Positions 11,057-25,029 of a stretch of DNA of 64,000 nt are shown piece after piece. How positions within the stretch are numbered: the first letter of the stretch is position 1; every line of letters begins with the position of its first letter. Location of the stretch: positions 886,001 to 950,000 of the forward strand of contig JALDNG010000022.1 of the NCBI GenBank assembly GCA_024349245.1, in the 5' to 3' direction. The DNA comes from Neodontobutis hainanensis. Taxonomy: Eukaryota > Chordata > Actinopteri > Gobiiformes > Odontobutidae. The notes beneath the pieces are model-generated. The model did no database searches. It had not been told where the DNA came from and saw only the letters and a list, made by a program, of their open reading frames with translations. The translations under genes were made by a program, and so were the position numbers.

Positions 11057-13125
11057 TACAATGTGGTTTGATTACATAAAGTAGCAATTTGTTTAGATTT
11101 TTCAGATTTTCAATTATTTGATTATCAATTATAACTTAATACAAGTAGAGCTGAAATGTTATTATATTTTTCAAATTTATTACATTTCAAAAGCACTCAC
11201 TCTTACCATGGTTGGTTTTGTTAAATATAACTCTAAATGCAATTGCTCTCTTAGTGCAGTTTATTAATCTCAGTGTCCATGTTCATGTGAACCTAGGCCA
11301 CAAACAAATTATACTTGGCTGGTAATTAAAAAGTGCAAACAATACTAATAGGACCAAAACCTCTCTAAATGTGACAATATGACACTTAAAAAGACCAAAA
11401 AGATGATTGAACAGTATATCATGTCTAAAAGACATACAAATATATTCAAACATACTCTCTGATTTAATTAAGTAGAAGCTTACAAATTACCAGTAGCCTA
11501 TTGGCGGTCCTCAAGATTATTCTCATTCACCAATGCAGCCCTGAGGGAAATTCAATTTGCCGCTGCAATTCTACATTCTGTATTCAACTCTGTGAAGTAG
11601 ATGGAAATACATGTAATAGCAATCAGTGCCAAACATTAGCGCTCAGTTTATTAAGAGCCACTTCTGCTGTAAGGGTCATCAGAGCAAGGCTTTTAAACGG
11701 AGCTGCTTAATATATAAACAAAGATTTTAAAATCCCAATCATTAGCAAAAGAGAGTGCACTGTTTGGAATATGTTCAGACTTGAAACGCAGCTGATGAAT
11801 TAACCATAGATTCAATTAAACAGCTTGGAGTTTGCTTCAAAACAGCTCTTTAACCATTACTGTATAGAGTTAGCACTTTCTTGTTGAAAGTGATTTGTTA
11901 ATATAAGTACTCCATTTCCTGTGCCATAAGTATTTTTTTTACCTCTCAACCTACTAGCATTCATTTTTCATCTTAACTTAATTATGAACATTTTTCATGC
12001 TTGTGGTTTAGGATCTATAATGCGCTGAGTGATATATAACATGATAAAGCTGTTAGAATGTCTCATGTCTAAACATTGCATTGTCAGTAATAAAATAATT
12101 TGTTTATACCATTTAATACTTTGCTTATCAATTACTGGGCAAAGTGTAATGTTCTTCTTTCACAAAACTAAAAGAACAATTAGAAAACACTGGCTGGACC
12201 GCATTGTTTCACCTGGCTCAAGAATCAGGGTTCTTAACACTAAGAATAGACATATTTTTTACAGCAGGTATGTGCTTACATTGAGGATTGATCAATAGAT
12301 CTGTTTCTGAACTTGGTTTAAATAATGTGTGTGTGCATTCTTAGGCCAGAAATTGCCACCTAATGTGCAACACGATGAACGCCATGGATAGAAGCACGGA
12401 GCCCCACTTTCATTCCATAATAGTATAAAATAAGCTAAATGAATGTACAGTTCAAATTAAGCAGGAATCCTGATTTGACAGGCTGCAAGACAAGTCAATA
12501 GATGATGGGCCACTGTGTGTAACTCTAAAAAACTGTGTCTTATCCTAAACAAATACAAAAAAAGTTTGTTTAGATGTTATTTTGGCCATTCAACCCAGCT
12601 CAATCTGCAGCTGCCGGAGTGACAAAATAATGGGACAACCTGGAGTTTATTGAAAATGAAAAAAAAAATATATAATGTCAGAAACATGTATCACAAAAAA
12701 CTTTACATGTATTTGTCACATGCTTTGCTGTAATCAATTATTCACAGGGGCGCTTTTGGGATGTTTTTGTCAGATGTAATAATAAGTGGTAAACTGTGTT
12801 CCTGAGCCCATTTCGCAGTTTTACAGAGTGCAATGGAAGGTCGCAGCATCATGCTGGTTACGCATGGCTTACAAACACTTAACAAGCAGCTGTCTTTGTA
12901 AAATGGTAAGATGTAAAACATGCCTTTTTCTCTCCCTGAAATGGAGCCCCAGAGGACATGGACAGGTTCACGCGGCTGTACGTATTAGTACGCACCGAAT
13001 CGGGAATGTTCGGGACTGAGACAAGCTGGGTGCTGCAGAATGGTTTAAGCAGGTAAGGTACGAGATGAGTCAAATAAAGACTGTGGTTAGGCCTATGCTT
13101 ACAGATGAGGGTTTTCCTCCAGAAT
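11053..13125. other. No recognised gene
   Basis: AT-rich DNA with frames of at most 89 codons, none with family resemblance. 12780-13070 is somewhat less AT-rich but unrecognised. Confidence 0.45.
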
Positions 13126-14750
13126 TAGTTTCCACCACTAAATGCAATGATTTGCAATGTTTTTCAATGACAAAAGGCATAATGGTGTTCTTCCACCTTC
13201 TGCCTCAATGTTTTACCCACTAGATTTCTAAAATCAGTACTAAACAGTTTGTTACCACAACTCACTGATATAGTTAATAATTCCTCACAGTCTGAAACAT
13301 TTCCAAGGGCCTTAAAAACTGCTGTCATTAAGCCTCTCCTAAAGAAGAGCAGTCTTGATGCTACAGTGCTCAACAACTATCGGCTCATATAAAACCTGCA
13401 ATTTTTTGGGAAAGTCATTTAAAAAGTCGTATATCAGCAACTTAATGACTTTCTATTACTTAACAACTGCTTGGATCCTTTTCAGTCAGGTTTTAGGCCC
13501 CATCACAGACTGAGACTGCACTTATCAAAGTCACAAATGACATCCGTCTGAACACTGACGCAGGCAAAGTCTCTGTCTTAGTTCTGTTGGACTTGAGTGC
13601 TGCGTTTGATACAGTGGACCATGAAATCCTGTCACAAAGATTAGAGGAATGGATAGGTATCTCTGGAACTGCTCTTAAATGGTTTCAGTCCTATCTTGAA
13701 GACAGGAAGTACTTTGTTCCGGTTGGTAACTGTGTATCAGACCAAATGGCCCTGACATGTGGGGTTCCACAGGGGTCTATCTTGGGACCTCTATTATTTA
13801 ATCTTTACATGCTTCCTTTAGGTCAGTTAATACACAGCTGTGGCATATCCTACCATAATTATGCAGATGACACTCAGATTTACATCTCACTCACAGCAGA
13901 TGAAAATGGACCGATCCATTCACTGTGTCACTGCATCGAACAGATTGATGTGTGGATGCAAAATAATTTTCTCCAACTGAACAGAAACAAGACTGAAATA
14001 ATTATCTTTGGACCACAGAAACAAAGAGAAAGTGTCAGCAGTCACCTCGAGTCTCTTTCTCTAAAATCTAAAAAACAGGTTAGAAATCTAGGGGTCATCA
14101 TGGACTCAGATTTAAATTTCCAGAGTCACATTAAGTCAATTACATCATCTGCATTTTATCACCTTAAAACTTTTCCAGAGTCAAAGGGATAATGTCTCAA
14201 CCAGACTTAGAGAGACTTATTCATGCTTTTATCTCCAGCAGGTTAGATTACTGTAACGGCCTGCTCACTGGTCTCTCAAAATGAGGGTAAAGACAGCTGC
14301 AGCTTATTCAGAACGCTGCTGCTCGGGTTCTAACTAACACCAGGAAGTACAACCACATCAGTCCAGTTTTAAAATCTCTGCACTTAAAACAACACTGCTA
14401 TGGTATAGCACCAGAATATATTTCTAAAATGCTAGTAGCTTATGAGCCTCCTCGGACTCTGAGAACATCTGGGACAGGCTTCTGCTCGTGCCCAGAGTTA
14501 GAACTAAACAGGGCTAAACTAATCAGCAGCAAAAATCTGGAACAGCCTTCCAGATGAAGTAAAACAAGCCTCAACTTTAACAATGTTCAAGGGGAGTTTA
14601 AAAACCTTCTTTTAAAATGTAAAAAAAAAAAGTATGTTTCTTAATCTAAATCTAAATCTCTAAATTGTCTTTTATTTCTGTAAAGCACTTTGAGTTACCC
14701 AGTGTATGAATTGTTCTATAGAAATAAAATTGCCTTGCCTTGCCTTTATT
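13126..14750 (+). mobile_element. L2/Maui-type LINE, 5'-truncated
   Basis: Non-LTR retrotransposon remnant covering the reverse transcriptase and 3' end. The endonuclease is missing, as expected from 5' truncation. The 3' end has GTAAAGCACTTTGAGTTACC followed by TTCTATAGAAATAAAATTGC and closes in a short CCTTG tandem (14732-14747), the microsatellite-like tail typical of L2-type LINEs. The left limit is where similarity to the RT upstream region fades and is approximate. Confidence 0.88.
13200..14590 (+). pseudogene. L2-type reverse transcriptase, broken
   Basis: The upstream part reads ALKTAVIKPLLKKSSLDATV (13313 onward), then hits an in-frame stop before the block equivalent to NLPFLGK. 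A frameshift lies near 13505-13515. From 13587 the frame is open for about 200 codons with LDLSAAFDTVDH, GVPQGSILGPLLF and the catalytic NYADDTQIY (YADD codons start at 13860). It then shifts again, and DLERLIHAFISSRLDYCNGL and LIQNAAARVL appear in other frames. Around 14385-14410 a conserved stretch is deleted, joining the KSLHLK block to GIAPEYISKMLVAYEPPRTL. It cannot make an active enzyme as read. Confidence 0.9.
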
Positions 14751-17700
14751 ATTTTCTCAGCACTCAGAAGACTTCACCAGGTGAACTTGTTGCCTGAACT
14801 TTTGAGATTTTGAATTGAACTCCCCTGCCTCTGACCATGATTGTGTCTACAATCATCCAACATCAGTGTTCTGTTGATTATTTGGCCCCGGGACCTCACC
14901 AGCTTAACCTGGAGATTTTAAGGAAAGTAAAAAGAGTAAACTGCTTCATGAGAGAAATATAACAGCCCACCTTTACAGAGCTACGTAGCATAAAGACAAG
15001 CAACAGTGGTAAAACATCTGGATCACTGTGTGTACCTGGTTAAGTGTTGGTAAGGGTCTGAGAACCAATTTGGATTTAGACAGGTGCAGTTTAGAGTCAA
15101 AGTAAAAGTATTTCAAAGTCAGATGCAGATAGGCATAATCAGCATATTATAAGCATTTCTACGTAGAGATGGGTTTAGCTTTGAGTGGGTTTTATCGTTT
15201 AAGACCCAGAGTCCTATAATGTAATTAATCTATTTTCTAAATTATCTAACAGGCCAGACATTATTGGCTGCAGGCCAGAATTGTCCCACAAGATGGTGGT
15301 GGCTGACTCTTGGTCTAAATGCTTTGTCTTCTTTGCGTTATGCTGTAGCCATTAAATGTCTACTACTATAGAAACAATGCCTGGCCAACAAGACCCCTTT
15401 TCATTCCTTGCAAAGTGACAGGGGCCTTGAACACCTTCCATTGAGCTCAATACAACCTAACAAATTTCAGCATTCAGTTTAATCCAGTCATTTGTTCTTC
15501 ATCCTGGAAATCAAACTCAAATTAACAGGGACCAGAACCTCTAGTACAGTACAGTACAGTTTCTAAAATTAAACACTGTAGTCTGTTGTTCATTTCCAGA
15601 TTTCTAGAGAATCTTCACTAGGGCTTGTAATACAATCCAAAATGCATTTTTACAAATAATCCCAAACAAGTCAAGCATCTTTTTCCATTTATAGATTGCT
15701 GATTTAAAAAAAATAAAATAAAAACTGCATTTGCCATACATTCTTTCGGTTACATATAACAAAGCAACAAATTTCTATTGCTTCAAATTTTGTCTGCTGC
15801 ATAGTCAAAGACAGAGACAATTAATTGTGAAATGTGTACATTACAACATTTATATCTGCACCAACTAAGTATTGCATTATCATTCACACAATGGTAAACA
15901 CACAAATATATGCAAATCTTTTCTATAAAATATATAAAAATTATAACAGTAACACATTTTTTTCAACCAATGTGCCTCATTAACGTCTGCACTAACATTT
16001 TTACCAAGACTCCAGGGTGACTGTTATCTCACTTTAACAATCTAATATCTTCTAGATAGTCTTCAAAGAATCCCTCTTAAGGCTTTTATAATTCCTCTTT
16101 AACTTTGACTACCTTGTATAGTGAATATGCTTAATGACAGTAGCCAACAAGGTATTACACTTGTTTTTTTAATACATGAGAGACGGGGGTGGGGGGTGGG
16201 TTTCTGAGAACTCTTTGGAGATTAAATTTTGTTAATTGCCTTCATCCATCAGGCATAACACTCATAAATGGAATAGCCATTGGACATTTAAGATAATGCT
16301 CAACTATAATGATGGATAACGGTCTTGGAGCTTGTGCTCAATCTGGTTAATGTCCAAGATAATAATTTAAAACAGCACTTTTTCTCAAATAGGATTAAGC
16401 CACTAAAAGTACTGTTCTTAAAGCTTTTGCTTGCATGCACTTTAGGCGTACATCAAACAAACGTCTGGACAGTGCCAATAGCGCCGAGCAGTTTCACTGA
16501 AACATGGCCTCCACTCAGTCTGACGGAGAACTTCATCAGAGCCATTGTAGCTAATGTTCTGTTAAATTGTAACCTTGGTTCTCTGAGTGAACAGACGGTG
16601 TTGCAAGGGAATAGAATCAATCAAGTACTTTTAAAAGGCTGTATGAAGTTTCAGTGAACCACATAGTACCCTTCATGGCTTCACTAGTCTCATTTTTACT
16701 TATATTACCATTCATTTTTTTGAGAAATGACACACCAAGCTGCAGTCATTAGCCCTGTTCCTCCTACGAAGCTAAAAAATGTCCGATTGACACAAAAGGT
16801 TAGTAACTGACCCCAGTGTTAACCTCCAAGATTCCCTATTAGTTAAGGCAGGCCCCAATTTAGAAAGAGGTTAGTTGGGGTAATGGATGAAACAGACTGA
16901 CTTTCCTACAACACAGCTTTCCAAATACTTCCACATGAGTTGGCTACTGTATGACAGTAATTGTTGCAGTAGGGCTAATTAGGTCACTTGACTGACAAAA
17001 GTAAACAAAATGATGTGGGCTTATGTCCCACCTAGTTGTAAAGGGTGAGGGGCTGGCACCTCTTAATCCTGTTAAGACTTGAGGTATTAAGCCAGTTAGC
17101 ATTTTGCTGTGCCGCTTGTGTAGCATAAATGGTACAATTCTGAGTGAGACTTATGAGGAGTTATGTATTGCAGTTATTTTAGTAGTTACACTAAGTAACA
17201 AATAATATCTGGCCAAGTGGTGTTTTGTATTGGGTAATAGGTTGGTTGGGATGGCAACATATGCAACATACAAGCAAATAGTCACCCATTAGATGAGCAT
17301 GAAAACAACAACATAGTAATACAGCTTGAACACAAGATATTGTTAAAGTATCAAGTATAGTAATACTTTTGTAAGACCTTTCAGAGTCAGTGTAAGACAA
17401 GACTTCATATACCAGATATATTATGGTGTTGGAATTACAATAAGCTCACACTGTTATAATATTTATAGCAGTTTCCCCTTCCTTGAAATCCCCTTCCAAA
17501 TTATACAAACCATATATTTCACTGCTTGAAATAAACATTTGCATTAAAGCTCACTGGTCACTGTAAATGTTTGGCATATTTAAATATATGATCTGGTCTC
17601 ACTAAATATATGTAACTAAACAACCCCAAGTCTACATTTGTGCAATTGCTTAGTTAATCTAGTAATCAGTATTTGGCTGTTTTGGCACAAGTGTCCACAG

Positions 17701-20099
17701 CAGTTCAAAAAGTATCACTGGATACTGTTTAGCATCTGCAGTTTTTCAAATAAGATGCTTTATTTTCATTGGACATTGTCAAAAACATTTCTGATATGAC
17801 TTCTAAAGCAAAGGAGACACAAGAGATTTCTATTGTGCAATATACGAAGAACTGGACATTGTTATATTGACAAGCCCTATTTCCACAACCATTCCAGTTT
17901 GACTTTGAAAGACGTGTCAGTATCAATAACTGACAAGCAGGTGGAGCTGTGAGCAAAGTAACGCTGCGAGGATCTGGCAGCAACATCACATTACTTGTGT
18001 TTTTTATTTTTATTTCTTTTTTCCAGAAGTGGTGAGACTCACTGGTGCTCTCCTCTTGACACTGCTCCTCGCAGATGAGCTGATTATTGCTGCGCCGCCT
18101 GCTTCCACACATTTAGGCCCATGCTACTGCAAGACCTTGCCTCTCTGCAGTGCACTCCACTCCGCAACCGGCATAACTAGAGGCTAACGGTCTCATTTTA
18201 ATTGATGTTACTTCCACATCTCTTGCTCCTTGCCGTGTCCTCTGACGCTACAACTGGTTGGCTATCTAAGCAACAGTAATCCGGAGGTGGTAAATAATCA
18301 GAATAATTTGGCTACTGCGTGTGTGTTTGGGTCAATCGCCCTGTATATACCACTTGTCATTTTTTCAATTACTGGAGCTGTGGTTAAATGTTCATTTTCA
18401 GCAGTCAGCCCCGAGCAAAAACTACTGAGCCCCATTAGGTTTTACCCACAGCCTCACACTCATTAGTTTCTCCGGTCAGACAAGAGTGAGGAAGAAGCTG
18501 GGTTGGCCTTTCTAAAGAGGTCAGGGTGGAGGCTAGAGCCGACTACATCCACTGTAGAGATTGTTAAGGAGTCTGTAGCTTCACTTTACTGGATCCAGCC
18601 ACAGTACAATTGCTCTGAAGATCGCTCTGACCTTTTTAAGGCAAATCAGTGTATGGTCCTAATTGACCTTATCACTTTTCTTTTCCTTTACATTGCAACA
18701 GTGTCATGGAGAAGTTGTGCAAGTTACACTATAAAGCATATCTACAGTAAATTGGCTTGGAAATATAGTATGTATATTGTAGAAAAAATATTAGACAGTG
18801 TAACAGTTGCTGACAAAAAGTGGGGGTTGGATTCAAGAACTTTTATTTATCTTTATTGTAAAATCCAAAAATACAAATGCCTAGATTTACTACACAATTA
18901 CACAAATGCTAACCCCATTCATTTTTAGGCCTAACTTAAAAATGCATTTTACATTTTCTTAAGAAAGGAAGTGACATTTAGCCACGAACAAGCTAACATG
19001 GACTTATGAGGTCTGAAGCTCAAAGTGTGTTATAACGACTGGCTCAAAAGATTTACTGAAATAGGCAGCATATGGAACCCAGATACAAGCTGGGAGCTGG
19101 AGCTGAGCTGGAGACTGGAGTGGAGTGATCAGGCAGGAGAACACAAGGAAAAGTCAGGAATCCTGACAGTGTGTTTATCCAATGTGTTAACTGTCAACAT
19201 TTTCGAGGGTGATGTGTTAAATTTTCAAATGATTTCATATCTTACTCAACCTATTTGTCCAGAATACCTCAGAACTTTTCACAAAATACTGTTACACTTA
19301 AAGTGACCCTATTTAATACTTGAGTACAGATTATAGATAAAAGGTATGGCATTTCAAGGTATTAGTAGCATGTAAAGTTTTGGCCTGTCCCATACAAACA
19401 TACTGTACATTTTCCCCTAATACTGTTTGTCCCATTCATCTGAAAAGAATATTCAGTATACAGGATAGTGTGTTCCTTTTGACTTGTATGATTCTAAAAA
19501 TGTTGCCATTGTCTTTTTCACTATCCAGGTTGCTTATTGCACAAATGGTCTCTCTTCTAATTATTTGTAAATTATTTACCTGTTTTAAAAATGATAAGGC
19601 ATGTAATATGTTTGTAAAAACACCCTCAGCCACCTAGCCAAGATTGGTGTCAGACCTCAGTAAAATCCATTCAAGTCAAGCCATGTTTTTTTAGTTACGT
19701 TTTGATTGGGGCAGACATTTAAACAGGCCAAACATTTTCCACTCACATTTCCTGCCAGACAGTGCAGGCCTTACTACACTGGGCTCAACTAATGCATCAT
19801 AAATTGCTGTGGTACTTCACTGACCGTTAGCATCAATAGCTAGCAACTGCTAACCATCTAGCTTTCTAAACTTTGACCTTTTTCCAGACATGGTCATCAA
19901 TAGCGGCTGTAAAACAGCTTCCACAGCTTCCGTTGTGAGTCTGGTCAACGTCACAGTTTGTTGATCAGGTTTTCTTTTATTGTCCAATTCTAAGGATCCT
20001 GGTTTAATGTAGATTCTCAGTAAATGATTGTAAATGCACTTTCTCCCCCCTGCTAATGGTTATAGGGGCTTTTATCTTCCCTCTTGCATCTGATGCTTT
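14751..20099. other. No recognised gene; repeat-poor block at 17.9-18.6 kb
   Basis: No transposon protein found. 17930-18560 is repeat-free and less AT-rich, and looks like single-copy sequence. An open frame of 141 codons at 18503-18928 crosses it but ends in AT-rich sequence with no splice context. Elsewhere the stretch is AT-rich with frames under 130 codons. Short TACAG repeats sit near 15545. Confidence 0.4.
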
Positions 20100-20960
20100 C
20101 AGAGCAGTACAGGCATCATTAACCAACGTCCTCTGCTTCCATTGACCTGAGGGATCCTGTCTTGATTTTGTGCGCGCCGGCTCTGCCAGCTAAATGAAGG
20201 TTACAGCGAGATGGCATCCATTATTGAGGTATTCAATTCAAAATGTCACCCCGTTTCCACTTGGCACTGTTTTCTCTTTCCCTAATGTTTAGTCGAGGGT
20301 CTGTTGTTTCGTTGCTGGGAGGGAGGGCACTTTTTAGCAGACATTAGCAGGGATGCATACAAGGTGACACCATTGTAAGGCTTGCTGCTTCACCTTGCAC
20401 TCTGACACGTGGAAGTTCTCTTGTGCCGCATGGTTAGTATCCTCCTGAGCACCGGCCTCTAAAACAAGGCTGATTGTAACTATTCATCATCCCGCTCGGC
20501 TTAATTGGACCGCAAGTAGATTGTAGGGCGAGGGGGCGTGGGCAGAATACAACTGTAGCCTGCTCCAGACAGTTCAGATAGCTGTTATTAAATGGTCCAC
20601 ACAGAAAATACTCCAGGTGCTCGCGGCAAATAAAGCCACTTTGTCTCTAAGTGCAGGTTACTTATTTGGCCACTTCAGACTCGGCTTTCATTACCCGGTT
20701 AGCCTCCTGTCAGTGTAATTCACTCCCATCATCCCTCAACCCAGTTGAAATTAACAGGTAATTTGTAAATGTCACTTTGGGTTAGACACCTCATTTTCTT
20801 CCTTTTCCAACAATCCAGCAGCCAGCAAGCTAATTTTTCTTGTCTTCCGAATAAGATTTTCATTCACAAATAAAGTTATGGTCCACTAAATAAATGAGAG
20901 TAATTGATGGCGGGAGGGAAAAAAAAGTGATTTACCGTAACCTATTAAAAAGTCAATCAA
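20100..20960. other. Repeat-free, candidate regulatory block
   Basis: A block of mixed composition with no transposon similarity and no long reading frame. Homeodomain-type ATTA/TAAT cores recur between 20500 and 20900. Conservation cannot be judged from one sequence, so the regulatory reading is an inference only. Confidence 0.25.
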
Positions 20961-23900
20961 TGACATAGAGAGCCTGGTTTCCTTTAGTTATCCAAGTGCC
21001 ATGTGCAAATTCTGAAGAAGTTAATTTAAAGAGTCAAATGAGATGTGATGGTAATATGAAAGTGCTGTATTTAATCTTAGTGCGCTCAAAAGCAGAGATC
21101 ACTGGTAAGACAGCCTTATCTCACAAACCGCATGTACAGTATATGCCCTTGTTCCTACAGTCTGTGATGTTTAATGGGACCTCAGTAGGAAAGGGGATTG
21201 TAACATGGCATATATTCAGTCTTGGAAGTAGATAATGATTTTATGTTTAATACTGGATTAGTATCAGAAGGCTCTGGTTTGCTCAAGGAGGAAGTGGACA
21301 GCATTGAATGAAAACTCACAGAAGTTGTATTATTTGTTCCTGTTATTATAAAAAAATGAAAAAAGAAATTGAGAAGAAAACAATAGCAATAATATTTGGT
21401 TATGACCACACAATTCAAGGTTTTCCTTAAAGTGTACTCAGCATTTTGTACATTTCAGCCACACAATCAACCACCAATAAGATATAGCTATATATAAGAT
21501 AAGAGCTGAGGGTAACCTGGGTTATAAACAGTATTCAGTAACGTCATCTCAATTTTCTTATTAAGGATTTAATAGATGAGAATGTTCATTCCAATTTATT
21601 AACCCTAGACACTTTTGATTTTTTGGACAAAACATTGTTGGCAACTTATGTTTTTTTTCTAACTTAAACCATTATTTCACAAAAAAACATGATCTTCCTA
21701 TTGGTTTAAGAAGTCCAAAGATTATTTAGCCTATAACTGATCTTCTCACAAAAAATGCTCAAGCAACGCTTTGTAACTTTTCAGGATCTGGATAAAGAGC
21801 CTTTTCTTAAAGAGTAACTCAACCCCTGGTCAGAGCCTAACTCCTCCCACAAACGCAATTTGAAAAGTCCTGGATAAGTGGGCAGAGTCCAGCAGAGGAA
21901 GAGGGGACAAGGTTAGGGTGAAGCTGAGCGGAGGTGGAGCTTAAGACCTACTGACAGTTTGATTGACAGCTGTCAGACACAAGTATCTTTGCGACAGAGC
22001 GTGCCTCTTTCCCCTGAGCTCATACTGAAGCCAGGGTGGCAAGTAACTTTGACATTGTTTAGCTTTTGGCAATTTAGTCTAATGTACAAAGCATAGACTG
22101 ATGAACTGTGAGAAATAAAAAAATGCTTTAGATTAAGTCTGAAGTAGATATAGACGGAAAGGGGCTGAAATCAGATCCTTAAGCTCCCTCAAAAGTTTTC
22201 TATAGAGAGAAACAGACCTCCGGTGCATTCATGTGTTATTGTATTTAAAAGCATTAAGACTTTTTTATAAAGAGAAAAAAAAGCTAACGCTAATTCTGAC
22301 TCATTTGAAGTGTTACATGCTATATACCCAACTGGTTTACTTTTGAAAATGTCAAGTTATTAATAAAAAACTACAGTAACACACTGACTTTAGAAGTTAA
22401 AAACTATACCACTGCACCGTTCGAAAGCACATGAACACATCATAAGCTATATTGTTGTTCTTCTTAACTTTTTATGACATGAACAAAACAGAATCACAGG
22501 CAAACGGGTTTCCGCAGCGGTGTGAGTTTTTGAACTGTATTCATAAAGACCCATTTAAACAGATTGGATTTGAACATTATCCGGCACTTGAAAATCCTAT
22601 GTTTTGTGAACCCATCTTATCCACTCTCTTAAGAAGGAAAAGTCAATATATTTTTAAATCAACGGATCTAACAAAACAAACAATAGTTGCATATTTTCTT
22701 CCCGTATTGAATTTATTTGTATATTATTCTACAACTCAAGGACAATTCCAAATAAAAGTGCTTTATATCATGCCTTCAAATATGAAATCAACCTTGTAGA
22801 GCAATCATGGTAAAGAAGGGAAATAGCTTGAGATTCAGTTGAGGCAGAAAGTCAAACAAGATTTTAACCCAAATTTAAAGCCAGTTGACATTGGTCTATT
22901 TTTTGTGTTCCTCATAATTTACTGAAAATATCTTTCTTTCTATGATTTACCCTTCATTCTTTTCTTTCAGTTCTGTTTGCCTTGCTTCAGGTTTTTATAC
23001 TTACATCCTTTTGCTCAATTTCTATTAAGCATGACTTTAACCCTTGACCTTTATTCAGACAGAAAATGTTAGTTGAAGATGACTGCTCATTTTTTTTTTT
23101 TTTTTACATTACTCAGAAAATCTTAATTCAACTGGTATTATTTCTATTAGTCCTAATCTAAACCTGACTCAGATATGCTTGGTTTATTAATTCATTTTTC
23201 AGTCTTTTTAATCATAACATATATCTAGATCTTTTCTAAGAAGATAAACCTGTAGCTGTACTGCCATTCTTTATAAAACCTTTTACAAAACTCTCTAAGG
23301 GTCATTTGTGACTAAATTCCTGCATTTCTGGCTAAAGCATTACAATTTATCACTTACAAAAGCAACAATTTCTAACTGTACTAAACTGCTAAATGTAATC
23401 TATGAATGCAAAACTGAGCATAAAGGAAATGTTTTTAAGTTATGTTTTCAACTAACAGATGACAGCACTCTTTATTGTACAACGCAACAAGAATGTAATT
23501 TGGTTCTCAAGGCCATCTTCAGGAAGTTATTTTGTTTGCCCTTCTTGTATTGTGCAATATATCTGACAGTGAATCAGTGTGCTCGGAGATGAGTGAATTT
23601 CAATCATCTAGTATTTGCTATAAGCAGATACATACATTTTTTAGCTGATTTATGACAAAAACCTGTAAGAAAAGGTGTTGTCACATGTGTTTATACATGA
23701 AACATATGTAGTCATGGTTAGAAAAAGACAGCAGGATTTAAGGATAATATTCCTGGCATAGAGTCCCAAGTTTAGCCTGTTGTGGCAGTAGTCCTTCTAA
23801 TCTGTTCTAATCATTCTAATCACAGTATTTGAAAAATATTTGAATATTGCAATAATGACATGAACTGTGATTTTGGGATACCACCTTTAAAAAGAGGATA

Positions 23901-24132
23901 CATTAAGTAAAATACAATTGTATTTTATTAAGGAAATAAGAGGTTCTGGACCCCTTTACTTAAATGCATGCCAAATACACAGGAGACCTGGGTTCAAATC
24001 TTACTTGGGTAATTTTCCGAGTGTTGTCCTCATCTCTTTCTCACCTCGTTTACTGTCAACCTATCTATCAAATAATGTCAAAGAAGCCAAACAAATACCT
24101 TGGGGCTAAATGCAAACTAAACCAAGTCTGCT
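20961..24132. other. No recognised gene
   Basis: AT-rich. 21770-22050 is denser in GC and may be an old repeat. A poly-T run of 16 lies at 23091-23106. Frames at 22452-22799 (115 codons) and 23308-23592 (94 codons) have no recognisable domains and are probably chance. Confidence 0.4.
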
Positions 24133-24212
24133 AAGGTTTTCTCAGTCATCCAGGACATCTTGAAAAAAAGGTTGAATTAAAAGCATCTGGACTCAAGTTT
24201 AAACCAGAAATG
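24133..24212 (-). repeat. Tail fragment of the palindrome-associated repeat
   Basis: The reverse complement reads GAGTCCAGATGCTTTTAATT, then TTCAAGATGTCCTGGATGAC and TGAGAAAACCTTAGCAGA. This matches the plus-strand tails at 29545-29600 and 62332-62400. Only the tail is present; no palindrome arm follows. Confidence 0.6.
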
Positions 24213-25029
24213 TTGAACCTTTTTATTTGGTCACAACACAGTTTGAAGTAGGGCCCAGATGTGAAATTAATTTTAATGCTGGCACAGTGTCAAATAGAAG
24301 ACCTCTAACATTATTGTGATTCAAAGTGTTCTGGTTGATATCCCAATAGCATTTATTTTCTTTTGTATGGCCTGGAATAAAACAGAGACACCCAGCAGTT
24401 CTCAAAGAATACTTTACGTGCTTGTACAAGTGCAAATACATAAGCTTATCATTTTAGAGGTTGACATTACCGTAGCTATCAGTGCTGTTAGTGGCACGAT
24501 CATTAGCTACATGGATATCAACACAAGCAGCTGACGAGTTTTGGTTCTTTTTACTAAAAAGCTTGCTTCCATTAACAGAGATATAGCCTTTAGGAGCAGA
24601 AACAAACTACTTTAGACTACATTATCATAATCGCCATATTTCTAGCTAATATCTATTCTCATTTCAGGACCTTACATTAGCACAGATGATGTATCACTCA
24701 GCTTTAGGTGGTTTGGGTAAAAACATGGTTTAGCAATTTTCCATCCTGGCAACCTGGAATATAGTTTTCTATTCCTTTGAAAGTCTTGTAAAATGGCACC
24801 TGGGTTTCATAATGTTTTAACCAAAGAAATAAGTGACAGTAGCTTTATTATAGTTACATAGACATAGAAACAAATGGGACTTCTCATTCATAACTATTTA
24901 TTAGTACTAATTAAGTATAATTTTTAGAGTGGTTTGCCATTTTTTATATAAAATGAGGTGCATATCCAAAAGTTCACTAAATATCAAAAAAGTCAAACAA
25001 CTGCATTTTATTCTTCTCCTGTCCCTTTA
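24213..25029. other. No recognised gene
   Basis: AT-rich; frames up to 72 codons without family resemblance. Confidence 0.45.

Noticed and set aside
18503..18928. 141-codon plus frame
   Set aside because: Composition changes sharply midway and there is no domain or splice context.
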